Below, one piece after another: positions 15,738 through 25,183 of a stretch of DNA of 43,940 nucleotides. The stretch spans positions 39,269-83,208 of the forward strand of contig RQSC01001147.1 of assembly GCA_013416795.1 (NCBI GenBank), given 5' to 3'. Positions within the stretch are counted from its first letter, which is position 1; each line of letters begins with the position of its first letter. The notes under the pieces are model-generated. The model did not search any database. It was not told where the DNA came from and was given only the letters and a program-made list of their open reading frames with translations. Made by a program: the position numbers and the translations under genes. The DNA comes from Prasinococcaceae sp. CCMP 1430. Taxonomy: Eukaryota > Prasinodermophyta > Palmophyllophyceae > Prasinococcales > Prasinococcaceae.

Positions 15738-18700
15738 ATGGGCGCCCTCGGGAGTGCGCGCCCCGCCGCGGCCACCCCCGCGGCCGCGGCCGCCATGGTC
15801 GCGGCGCTGAGCTTCGCCATCCTCGCGGCAAACCTGCCAGGCGCCGAGGCGGCCATATGCGGCGACGGCACCGACACGGGGATCAGCGGCGCGGGGAACA
15901 GCTACTACCGCATGTGCGATGCCTGCCCTGAGACGTCGACGGGCTGCGAGAGCGACGACTGCACGCTCATGCCCGACGACAAGTGCAAGTACATTCTGGA
16001 CAACGAGCGCCGCTCGGCCTCGCTGCACTGGAACTACCGGCGCCCGGCGAAGGCGAAGAGCCCCTCGTGGTTCATCAACAAAATTCGCCCTTACCGCTCC
16101 AGCTCGCACACGTACTGGAGCGTCGTGGGTAACACGTACGGCTACGGCGGCCTCCAGCAGATCCTGAGCAGCAGCGAGGCTGGGCAGGACGTCACGGACT
16201 GGACCAAGGCGGATATCGTCGCCCACGAGAAGGAGTGCGCACAGACCGACGTCGGCTCCTACTACAGGCCCGTGAACGGGACCAACTCGCCCTACTTGGA
16301 AGGCTGCAACGGCCCTGCGGAAACGGGCACCCACTTCGGCGCTCTGATTTTCTCCGTGTGGGACCAAGGTTGCGACAGGGATTACAATCCGAACTGCGAC
16401 CCCAACGAAGTCGCCAAGACGATCGTCTGCGGCACTGGGGTGTACTGCAGCGACTTCGGAGGCGAGGGCACCGGCCGCAAGTCCCTTCTCAAGAGCAGTG
16501 CCGACTGGCCCTTCCCTATTTCCGGGGATGACTACTATCTGGCGATTCAGGCCGAGCCCATTCAGGACGGTGCGCGCATGCGCTACACCGGCTACTGCTG
16601 GGCAGAGGTGTTCGGCGGCTGGAAACTCCTGTCCAAGATCGAAGTTGGCACCGGCGGGAAGGACTGGGCGATCGACGGCCTGTACGCCTTCCTCGAACAG
16701 TACACGGGGGCCGACGGGCTGGCGACGCGCAGCGGCGCGTACGGCCCTGCCTGGATGGCTGGCAATGACCCCGACGGCAAGGACGCCGCCTGGGCGAGCT
16801 TCGAGCAGATTAAGAGTGCGTCGTACGACCACGGCACGCTCGAGAGCTATGGCCACGTGAACTCTCGCGCGGATCCTGACAGTGACGGCTTGATTCTCGA
16901 GATGGGCGGTGAGGTGACGCACACGGCCGCGAAGGGCAAGATGTATGACTTTGTGGACGTGGAGCTCCCCGCGCCTATTGCTGAGCTGTCGACCAAGCGC
17001 GCGTGCCTGCTCGGGGCCATGACGCTGGAGTCCATCAATGATTGCCTCGAGAATGAGCAGGTAGCCGCGAATGCGCCGCCATCACCTCCTGCGAGCCCGC
17101 CGCCGCCGTACGATCCGAACTGTGACGACGCTGAGACGGAGGTGCGATGTGGCGGACACTCCGCCACGTGCTGTGCCATGTGCCCGTACAACAATGGAGT
17201 GTTTGCAGGCTCCAGCTGGTGCAATGGCGTGTGCGAGTGGCACGCCGACGCCCAGCTGTGCGTAGCAAAGGGCGAGTCTAAGCCTTATGTCTCTACTGGT
17301 GACGATGATGACACGATGGCGCCCAGCACGCCGAGCACCGGCAAGCCGACCAGCTCCGAAGAGGACACTGGTGAGTCGCCGAGCGACTCCACCCCCGTTC
17401 TCGACAAGTGCGACGATCCGGATTCGGATGTCTCGTGTGGCGGGCACCGGGCCACTTGCTGCAGCCAGTGCCCGTACAGTGGCAGCACGTACGTAGGCGC
17501 CTCTTGGTGCAACGGTGACTGCAAGTGGAGCTACGATCAAGAAGACTGCGTGTCGAGATATGCGCCGAGTCCGCCACCCCCGCCGCCGCCACCCACACCC
17601 GAAGCGGCCTGTGCGGCCCTGGAATCCGAGGGTGAATGCGACGAGGAGGGCACTGGGTGCATGTGGATCGGAGGCGATGGCGACGAGCCGAGCGAAGATG
17701 GTGATGACAAGCCTGACGACAAGCCCGCCGAGCCAACGCCTGCTCAGTGCGCGAAGCCGAAGAAGAAGAAGTGCGGCGACGGCTGCGAATGCGCGGACAA
17801 GAAGTGCAAGTCGTGCAAGCCCGCCGGGCCAATGCCTCAGCCTGACGACAAGCCCGCCGAGCCAACGCCTGCTCAGTGCGCGAAGCCGAAGAAGAAGAAG
17901 TGCGGCGACGGCTGCGAATGCGCGGACAAGAAGTGCAAGTCGTGCAGGCCCGCCGAGCCAACGCCTGCTCAGTGCGCGAAGCCGAAGAAGAAGAAGTGCG
18001 GCGACGGCTGCGAATGCGCGAACAAGAAATGCAAGTCGTGCAAGCCCATCGCCACTGGGGCGCCAGGCAAGAAGGCCGGAGGGAAGAAGAAGAAGGGAGG
18101 CAAGCGCGCTCTGCTCGAGTACGAGAATGCGAAGTGCGTGCCCCTGCCACCATCCCCCCCGCCCCCGCCGTTCGTGCCCCCGCTCGCTGAATGCTCCCAC
18201 GGCGTTGCGTGCGTGCATCCTTCACCTTCATGGCGCGCTTGAAGCCCGAGCCCGCCCCCCCCGCCGCTTCAGTGCTCGAGCCTCACGGCGAAGGGCGACT
18301 GCAACGCGGCCGCCGAAGCACACCTCTGCACCTGGTACAAGCAGTCCTGCGTCGATGCAATTGATGCGAAATGCGATGGCGCTGGCGACAGCAAGCAGAG
18401 CTGCGAGGAGACCGCGGGTTGTGCCTACGAAGGCGGCCAGTGCATTCCTGTGCCCCCTTCGTCATACGCACCAATGGTGTCGTTCACTTTCAGCCCGGAC
18501 ACTGCGATCGATGCCCAGGTGCTCGAGGAAGGCCGCTGCGAGACTCCCGTGGGCATCGAGGGAATGATTGGCGTCCTCGTTCTCGAGGATGATGGCTCAT
18601 GCTGGACGGGGGCCTACTCCGACAACGAATGGAATGTCCAGCCGGGCACCGTGGTGGCGAGCAGTGGCGAGAGCTATGACGCTTTCTTGGTGGATCCGCC

Positions 18701-20510
18701 AGCTTACGCGGCCAACGACCCAGCCAATCCTGCTTGGCTTTTGGGGAAAGCCGTGGCGGCGTTTTACATCGAGGCAGGCGAAAGCCGCACCGTGTACGCG
18801 CTCACTCAGGGCGCCACTGGAGACTTCTCCGTGGTCGGCACAGCGGAAGTTGAGGGCGGTGACACCGATGGCTGGGTGGCGACGGACCTGACGCTCAACT
18901 TCTATACGGCCCCACGCATCTTCACGGTGGTCGATCCATCCACCGTACTGGACTCGGCGACTCCCTATAACGACAACACCGACCACAGGCAGATGTCGCT
19001 GGAGACCCCGTCGGCGCAGCTCTTCGGTGATTTTTACAGCACCAGCGAGGGCTCGCGCCCGTACGACACGACAGACTTCGGCGTCTCGCCCTCGGCGCAC
19101 TACCACACGTACAACGACGACCGCCGTTTCTTCCAGGTGACAGATGCACTCGGCCGCACTGGCGTCGTCTGGCAGAACCAGAAGGGAGATGGCCGTGAGA
19201 TTTACGTGACTCTGCTGGACTCCTCCGACAACTCCGTCGCCGACGTGATTGAGCTGCCGAACGAGGATACGTACAATCTGCACGGCGCCATCAGCGACGC
19301 GAACGGCGACGTCATCTACTTTACGGCCGACGACGACGACGGCGACTCGTACTCGCCACTTCCCGGGCTTGTGCAGCGCGCTGCGGCCCACAGCGGCGAG
19401 CTCAAGGCAAGCACGTCATGGAAGATGGGAACCATGATCGAGAGCAATCCTTCGAACAAGTGGGGGTTGTCAGACACCCTGCAAGTGAACACCATCATCT
19501 CCGGTATGTCACTGGACATCGACTTGAGCGTGACGCCCAACGTCGTGTACATGAGCCTCGCGTATTGCGCCTGCCAGCCTGATGGGCACTGCCGCGGCAA
19601 CACGGCGTCGTACGATGTCTCTACGCTCGAGCCGATCCATTACTACGGCCAGACGAGCAGCCACCAGTGGGGCTCCACCATGAAGGTGGAGAGCGACGAT
19701 GGCTACCTCTACCAGATGGATGTCTCGGACAACTTCCCGCGCGGCGTCTCCATCTTCCGGAAGGACCTGAACGGCACGGTGGCAGCTGATTACTGGAACA
19801 ACAACAACGCGGACAGGCTCGTTTTCACCTTCAAGACAAAGCACTACGAGGACATGAGCGGCTCCAACGACAACTACGTGTACTCGGAGATCGGGCGCAG
19901 GGGCATCGTCAAGACCCCAGGCGGGCGTCTCCTCTTGTTCTTCATCGGCGAGCACAACGCCAATGGCGAGGCGATCAAGAACAGCGACGCGGTGACCGCC
20001 CTCAACAACGCGCGGCAGGTCGGCATGGTGGAGATCCCCTACGACCTGGACGACAAGAGCGTCTTCTCGACTGGCACCTACCCCGACGAGGTCAGTGGCT
20101 ATCTCGACTTCGGCGGAGGGTCGAGGGATCAGAAGAACGAGGGAATCAAGTGGCTCACGACTCACGACGCGGACGACCTCGATTCCAACGCGTACGGCCT
20201 CAAGGTGGCCCGCATTGCCGACGACAAGGTTATGCTCATCTACGAGCTCTGGACGGAGACGGCCTACCGCGCCACGTATGCGATGCTTGTGGACGACCAC
20301 GGCGCGATTCTTTCTGGACCAACGGCGCTCCCGTACGACGCGCGCGTCCTCATCGGCGACGACATGCTCGCCGTGCCCGCCTCTGCGGCCGTCAAGGCGG
20401 CCCTCGCCGCCGCGGGGCGCGACGTGCCTGATGACCTCATGAGCGCCGTCTGGTGGCAGGGCGACAAGACTACGGAGGAGCTGAGGAGGTGGGAGATCCC
20501 TGCCATCTGA
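15738..20510 (+). CDS. Large secreted modular Cys-rich protein, unknown function
   Basis: With an intron at 18174-18272 (GTGCCC...CTTCAG, 99 bases, phase 0) the product is 1557 residues. Order: signal peptide (about 1-39); an N-terminal domain with many Cys and aromatic residues (40-430) and no membrane segment; two CGGHxATCC...WCNG modules (about 460-500 and 557-600) separated by acidic Ser/Thr/Pro linkers; a Pro-rich linker; three Lys/Cys repeats (about 660-772); a second Cys module after the intron; and a C-terminal region of about 650 residues. That region is rich in Gly/Asp beta-type repeats (GRTGVVWQNQKGDGREIYV, DDGYLYQMDVSDNFPRG), perhaps a beta-propeller. An extracellular matrix, scale or adhesion role is inferred from the signal peptide and modules only. 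The intron is inferred because an in-frame TGA at 18240 otherwise breaks the frame. The splice site choice is provisional. Confidence 0.8.
17712..18054 (+). repeat. Three tandem Lys/Cys-rich coding repeats
   Basis: Three nearly identical copies (starting near 17712, 17841 and 17948) encode PAEPTPAQCAKP followed by KKKKCGDGCECADKKCKSC. Copies 1 and 2 share the leading CCTGACGACAAG, while copy 3 lacks it. The DNA identity is high enough to suggest recent duplication. Spacing of six cysteines in a lysine-rich frame suggests a disulphide-rich or metal-binding module. Confidence 0.88.
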
Positions 20511-20889
20511 TCCACGACGGCGTCCGACGTACGCGTCGCCTCCAAACGAGCCAAAATCCTGCTCCGATAGGCTACCACCGCGAGCCCAGGAGCGCGCGTT
20601 CCCGTAGCTAGCTCGGTGCCTGCAAGTCACTTTTGCGGTAACACACAGAACAGTGATGAAAAATGCAGCTATCAAGCCATACATACAGATGTGATCTTTG
20701 AAATCGTCGCCCTCGCCAGGCGGATGTACGCCCGCCTAAAAATCGTTCCAGCGCGCGCCGCTCGGCCAGGGCGCCCAGTTTTACTCGGGCTACTCATCGA
20801 AACTTTTCGCACCCCCGCCGCTGCAGCGAGGCGCCTTTTCATTAAAGATCACCTCTGTAGTCCACTACTAGTCTCTAGTCTCTAGTGGG

Positions 20890-20918
20890 AGACGCATGCG
20901 AACTGACCTGAAAAAAGG
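20890..20918 (+). repeat. 29-bp direct repeat, copy 1
   Basis: AGACGCATGCGAACTGACCT followed by GAAAAAAGG is identical at 20890-20918 and 21018-21046, 128 bases apart. Each copy is followed within about 20 bases by an AT-rich GTAC-containing stretch. Confidence 0.9.
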
Positions 20919-21017
20919 AACAATCCCGTGGGTATACTATACCGTAGTACTAGAGTACGTATCTTAAACAACGTTGTACCGCACGCGTTTGGCGGGCGCT
21001 GCGCCTCACGAGCGCGA

Positions 21018-21046
21018 AGACGCATGCGAACTGACCTGAAAAAAGG
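21018..21046 (+). repeat. 29-bp direct repeat, copy 2
   Basis: This is the second exact copy of the 29-base unit. It is followed by GACTATATTGTACATATG, an AT-rich stretch in an otherwise GC-rich neighbourhood. Confidence 0.9.
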
Positions 21047-21630
21047 GACTATATTGTACATATGCCAAACCTCGATTTGCCGTTGATGCGGCATACGGTA
21101 GCGAGTGATGTGCGTGCCGCCTGGCGCCGGCGAGCGATTCGCCGGGCCGCGCGCGCGGCGCGGCGGACCCACCCACCCGCCTGCTGCGCTCGCTCGCGCG
21201 CTGGCGGCCACACAGCCGCCGCGCGCATGCGGCGCGCGCGGTCGGGATTCGTTCGAATTCTCGCATGTATTCACATGGATTCCATACATTTCACCTCTTA
21301 TAGCTTGAACAAACCTATTGGGATTCGTATTTTATTTCGGGGAAGGTTTTGGATTCCACGTTGGGGCTGAGGGTTTCTCCTCCCGCCGGGGCGGCGGCTG
21401 CGGCGGCCAGCCGCCGCGCGGCGGCGCGCGTGGACCTGCCCCCCTGCAGAGATCCGAATCCCAGGTCAGTTGTAACGTTCCTCGACCGGCTCCCAGACGA
21501 AGGGGCACGCGCGCGCGCCAGCGCACCCTCTCTGCCCTCCTCCCCCCGCCGCCGCCCGGGGCGTTCCCCCACGTCACATCGTAATGCGGGGCACCCCACG
21601 ACGCCGGGCGGGCCGCGCGGCGGGCCGCGC

Positions 21631-21900
21631 ATGGTGACGCCGGCGGCGGCCAAGGCGGACGCGCGCGTCGAGGTGCAGGAAAAGGGCGCGTACGACGACC
21701 TCTCCGGCATGCTCTCGGGCGAGCGACTCAACGGGCGGCTCGCAATGGTGGGCGTGACGTGCGCACTCGTGAATGAGCTCGCCACGGGCAAAGGCATCCT
21801 CGCGCAGCTTGGCGGCTACTACACCGTCAGCGGGCTCGAGGACATCGTCAGCGCCGCGACTGAGGCCGCGGACGCTGTCCACACAGCGGCGGGCCACTGA
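21631..21900 (+). CDS. ELIP/HLIP-like one-helix light-harvesting relative (3' part certain)
   Basis: The 89 codons from the in-frame ATG at 21631 contain the chlorophyll-binding signature GERLNGRLAMVG followed by a hydrophobic helix and NELATGKGILAQLG, a combination typical of early light-inducible / high-light-inducible and LIL proteins. These bind chlorophyll and protect the thylakoid under excess light. A plastid transit peptide must precede this. The frame is open upstream to 21349 without an ATG, and residues there are Arg/Ala/Pro-rich, so one or more upstream exons are likely missing from the call. Only one membrane helix is visible, so it fits a one-helix protein or the last helix of a split gene. 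No downstream exon is needed because a TGA follows at 21898. Confidence 0.8.
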   Translation: MVTPAAAKADARVEVQEKGAYDDLSGMLSGERLNGRLAMVGVTCALVNELATGKGILAQLGGYYTVSGLEDIVSAATEAADAVHTAAGH

Positions 21901-22102
21901 GGCCGCACGCGCTCTTGCACACAAACACGCACTTGCACACGCGCAAGCGCAAGCGCGCGCTCACGAAGTGAGAGTGCCAGCAGGCGGATCGTCTAGAGAG
22001 AAAGGCAGAGAGAGAGATGTAGCAGGGCGACCGCCTGTGCATGTACACGAGGGTCCACGGGGCACTGTAATGTCTGTACACTAACATTCGAAAGGCGTCG
22101 CC

Positions 22103-24514
22103 TCAGTATTGGGCGCGGCCGGCCATCTTGCGCTTGAGGTTCTTCACCATGCTGCTCATGCCGCTCTTCTTGGCTGCTGCCGCCGCCTCGGCGGCGGCGA
22201 CGGCCTCTCGAGCTGCGCGCAGCTTGTCGGATTCCCCGCCACTCTTGCCGCCCCTCGCGCCGCCCTTCTTGCCAGGCGCGCGCGCACCTGCCTCGCGCGC
22301 AGCCTCGCGTGCGTCCCGGCGCCTGCGCGCCGCGCTGACCTCCTGGGAGAGCGCGCTCTTGGGGTCGAAGCGCGGGTTGGTGGGGTCGAGCGCGAACTCG
22401 GGGCGGCTGAGCAGCGCGCCGAAGCGGCTGTCCTCCACGTTCACCTTGAAGCCGTCCTCAGCGGCCTCGGCCTCGCCGTCGGAGTCGTTCTCCGCGAGCT
22501 GCGAGCGTCGCCGCTGCTTTTTCAGGCGCTGACGCTCCTTGCGGCTCAGCCGCTCGCCCGCCTCGCCGCCATCGGCGGCGGCGCCGCCCGCCACTGCGCT
22601 CGCCATGCCCGCTGACACACCTCGCGCCGACATGCGCAGCGCATTGTCGTCCATCAGGAGAAGCTCGAGCTCGGCGCGCTTCTGCCGCGCCGCCTCATCG
22701 CCCGCGCCATCCTCGCCTGAGTCGTCTCCCCCACCCTCCGCGCCCCTCTTCCTGTTCTTCTTGCCACCCTTGGCCTTCTTGTTGCCCTTGGCGCCCTTTC
22801 CAGCATCTGCCGCGAAGGGGTCGACGCCGTCATCGACGTTCATGAAGAAGGGGTCGTCGAAGCCCAGGTCGGCACCGCCGTCCGCGCCGCCCTGGGGGGC
22901 GTCGCCCTGGGGTATCGGATTGCCTTCGGCGTCCTCGTACATGCCGTCACCGTCGTCGCCGCCATCGCCGCCGCGCGCCGCGCGCGCCTGCTCGTCCGCG
23001 CGCTTCGCCTTGCGCTCCTTGCGCTTCTCCCGCTTCTCGCGCAGGTATTTCTCCCACACCGTCTCGTCCGCACTCGCCGCCGCCTCCTCGCGTTTCTTCA
23101 TGGCGGCCTTTGCAACACTCTCCAGCCGCGTGTCGATGACCATCTCCATGGACTTGTCCTCCTCGATGCCCAGCGCGATGCCCTTGCCACCCTTGCGAGC
23201 GCGTGCGCCCTCGTTGGCGAACTCACTTGCCTTGGCCTTGCCGAACACGTTCGCGCCGGAATTGTCCGTGCCCAGGAGCGCGAGGTACTTCTGCGCAGCG
23301 GCCTCCTTGGCAGCCTCTTGCTCCTCGCCGTCGTCGCCCTCGTCGTCGTCCGTGTCGGCGAGATACGCCTTCAGGTCGTCAGCCTCCATGTCGTCGTCGT
23401 CGAAGCTGCCCTTCTTGAGCTTCTTGCGCGTTGGCTCGTCCGCATCCCACGTGAGCTCGATGTTTGAGTGTTGCAGCGCGCGCGTCTGGAAGTTTGGCTG
23501 CTTGTAGCGATCGGGCGCGGCGCTCGCCTCGTCAGGCCCGCCACCGTGCGCCACCGACAACTCGCGCGGCGGGCGCGTGAGCTTCATGTCGTCCGGCACG
23601 AAGCGTAGGTCGAGGCAGTTGCCCGAGCCCTCGAACTCGAGCCCGTCGCACTCGCCGTACAGCGCGTTGGCCGTCTGCGCGCTGTCGCACTCCACCAGTG
23701 CGAAGTAGTACCGCAGCCGCTCGCGCTCGTACTTGCGAAGCTCCTTGCTGCGCGGGTCAGCGTCTGCGAACCCGTTCTGCTCCTCCTCCTCAGAGTCGTC
23801 CTCGAAGTCCCCTCCACCCCGGCGCTGCTTCTTCTTCCGCTGCGCATCTAGGTACGCGCGCGGCCCGCTCACTGCCTCCTCGGCCAGCCGCTGCGCCCCG
23901 AAGTCGGTGGGACGCACCGACACGCGCAGTACGGAACCACCGCGCGGTGCGAAGCTCTTCAGTAGCATGAGCAAATCCACAGCGCGTAGGTGGTCCCAGT
24001 CGAGGTTGCACACCGCGAGACGCGCAGTCTCTTCGCCCGTGAGATGTGGTGCGTCTGCCTCGTCGCCGTCATCGTCCTCAGCGACGCCCCATGCAAGCTC
24101 TTCCTCCGAGCCCGAGCCCGCATCCTCGTCGTCGTCCGAGTCTGTCGCAGCTTCTGTCGAGTCGGTGGAGTAGCCGTCGTCCGAGGCCGCTTCGTCATCG
24201 GAGCCGTCGCCGCCCTCAGCGCTCGCCTTGCCCTTCCGCGGCAGCGGGAAGCCGCGCTTGTCCACGCGCGGCCCGCGCTCGCGCGACGCACGGCCACGCG
24301 GCGCGAAGCGCTCATCTGCGGCGGCGGCGGCCGCCGCAGGCTCGGGCTTCTGACGCGCGAAGCGCGGGTCGGTGTGCACACGCGCGAAGCGCGCGTCGGT
24401 CTTCCTCGCTCTCTCCGCGCCCCCGCCAGCGGACCCGGCCCCCTTCCCCCCCGCCTGCGCCGCCCTCTTCCCTCCCTCGCGGCGCCCCGCGGCGCGCCCA
24501 GCGCCGCCCGCCAT
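22103..24514 (-). CDS. ESF1: ESF1-like pre-rRNA processing factor
   Basis: This intronless protein of 803 residues is the nucleolar ESF1 homologue, required for early 18S rRNA processing in the small-subunit processome. It starts with the DARFARVHTDPRFARQK block and a basic DKRGFPLPRKGK segment. Very acidic Ser/Asp/Glu tracts follow (about 110-160). The ESF1 RRM-like core has LAVCNLDWDHLRAVDLL...YYFALVECDSAQTANALY. Lys/Glu-rich coiled regions come next. The C-terminal NUC153 motif FKVNVEDSRFGALLSRPEFALDPTNPRF is clear, and the protein ends in a basic tail KNLKRKMAGRAQY. Start at 24514 (MAGGAGR) places the DxRF blocks at the usual distance from the N-terminus. A second in-frame ATG at 24715 would add 67 Arg/Gly-rich residues. 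Confidence 0.92.
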   Translation of the reverse strand: MAGGAGRAAGRREGGKRAAQAGGKGAGSAGGGAERARKTDARFARVHTDPRFARQKPEPAAAAAAADERFAPRGRASRERGPRVDKRGFPLPRKGKASAEGGDGSDDEAASDDGYSTDSTEAATDSDDDEDAGSGSEEELAWGVAEDDDGDEADAPHLTGEETARLAVCNLDWDHLRAVDLLMLLKSFAPRGGSVLRVSVRPTDFGAQRLAEEAVSGPRAYLDAQRKKKQRRGGGDFEDDSEEEEQNGFADADPRSKELRKYERERLRYYFALVECDSAQTANALYGECDGLEFEGSGNCLDLRFVPDDMKLTRPPRELSVAHGGGPDEASAAPDRYKQPNFQTRALQHSNIELTWDADEPTRKKLKKGSFDDDDMEADDLKAYLADTDDDEGDDGEEQEAAKEAAAQKYLALLGTDNSGANVFGKAKASEFANEGARARKGGKGIALGIEEDKSMEMVIDTRLESVAKAAMKKREEAAASADETVWEKYLREKREKRKERKAKRADEQARAARGGDGGDDGDGMYEDAEGNPIPQGDAPQGGADGGADLGFDDPFFMNVDDGVDPFAADAGKGAKGNKKAKGGKKNRKRGAEGGGDDSGEDGAGDEAARQKRAELELLLMDDNALRMSARGVSAGMASAVAGGAAADGGEAGERLSRKERQRLKKQRRRSQLAENDSDGEAEAAEDGFKVNVEDSRFGALLSRPEFALDPTNPRFDPKSALSQEVSAARRRRDAREAAREAGARAPGKKGGARGGKSGGESDKLRAAREAVAAAEAAAAAKKSGMSSMVKNLKRKMAGRAQY

Positions 24515-25183
24515 CGCCGCCGACCGCGCCAGCCGCGCCTCTGCCCGCCTCCACCAACCGCTCCTGCTCTCCGACCCCGCTCGCGGCCCTCGCCGCCCCA
24601 CACCCCTCCGGCCCCAGGGGCGCCCCCCAGCGCCCGCACTGTGGCACCTGCAGCCCAGCCGCCGGAGCCGCCGGCCGCCGCTGCGCGCCTTTTCGGCGCC
24701 CCCATCAGATCGCATTACGCGAACAAAAAAAAGCAAAAGATCGCCCGTGGGTACATTGTACACAAAATATAGTACAATATACACCATTCTGGCGGCTGGG
24801 AGTGAGCTGGTATTTTGGTCGATTTTCCGTGAAAAATGGCGGCTGAAAAAAGCGGTGTTAGGGCGCGGGCACGTGCGGCCGCGCCACAGCACGTGCGGGG
24901 GTGTGAGCGGAGGAGGGGGGTTAGGAGGTGGCGGAGGGGCGTCGTCTCCGCCCGCTGCGCTCTCCTGCTGTGACGGATCGCGGCGCCAGCGCGGTGTCAC
25001 GCGCGCGCGCGCGCGCGCGCGCTGCGGCGCAGCGCGGGCCAGAAGGCCGTGGCGCTCGTGCCGGGGGGAGTGCGGCGACGGGCAGTGGGTAGGCAGGCGG
25101 GTGGCTAGCTGGCGTGTTAGCACCCACGAGCGCGGACTTGAGGCCTTGAGGCGAGCGCACGCGGCTCTTACACAACCTCAGGC
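24515..25183. promoter_or_regulatory. Divergent spacer with AT-rich palindromic island
   Basis: This 669-base region lies between the starts of ESF1 (-) and SF3A3 (+). Around 24720-24790 an A-rich run is followed by CCCGTGGGTA and an inverted repeat ATTGTAC...GTACAAT (24755-24761, 24772-24778), echoing the islands near 20920 and 21050. A (CG)n run of about 24 bases follows at 25001-25024. No gene was recognised. Confidence 0.5.

Larger units (their letters stand above)
20511..21630. other. 1.1-kb intergenic region with AT islands and a direct repeat
   Basis: GC content falls noticeably here. The region contains a 29-base direct repeat (20890-20918 and 21018-21046), perfect palindromes GGTATACTATACC (20931-20943) and GTACT-AG-AGTAC (20947-20958), and a CCACTA...TAGTGG inverted repeat with nested CTAG around 20862-20888. 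An upstream exon (transit peptide) of the ELIP/HLIP-like gene may lie in its right part, where several open frames exist, but I could not choose one. Confidence 0.55.

Noticed and set aside
18240-18242. TGA as a selenocysteine codon in the secreted protein
   Set aside because: The surrounding residues (SWRA before, SPSPPPPP after) are low-complexity linker, and a standard intron explains the stop; no selenoprotein context is visible.
20616-20885. An 89-codon frame in the AT-richer spacer
   Set aside because: It has no ATG start, no recognisable domain and crosses the inverted-repeat region; probably chance in DNA with fewer stop codons.
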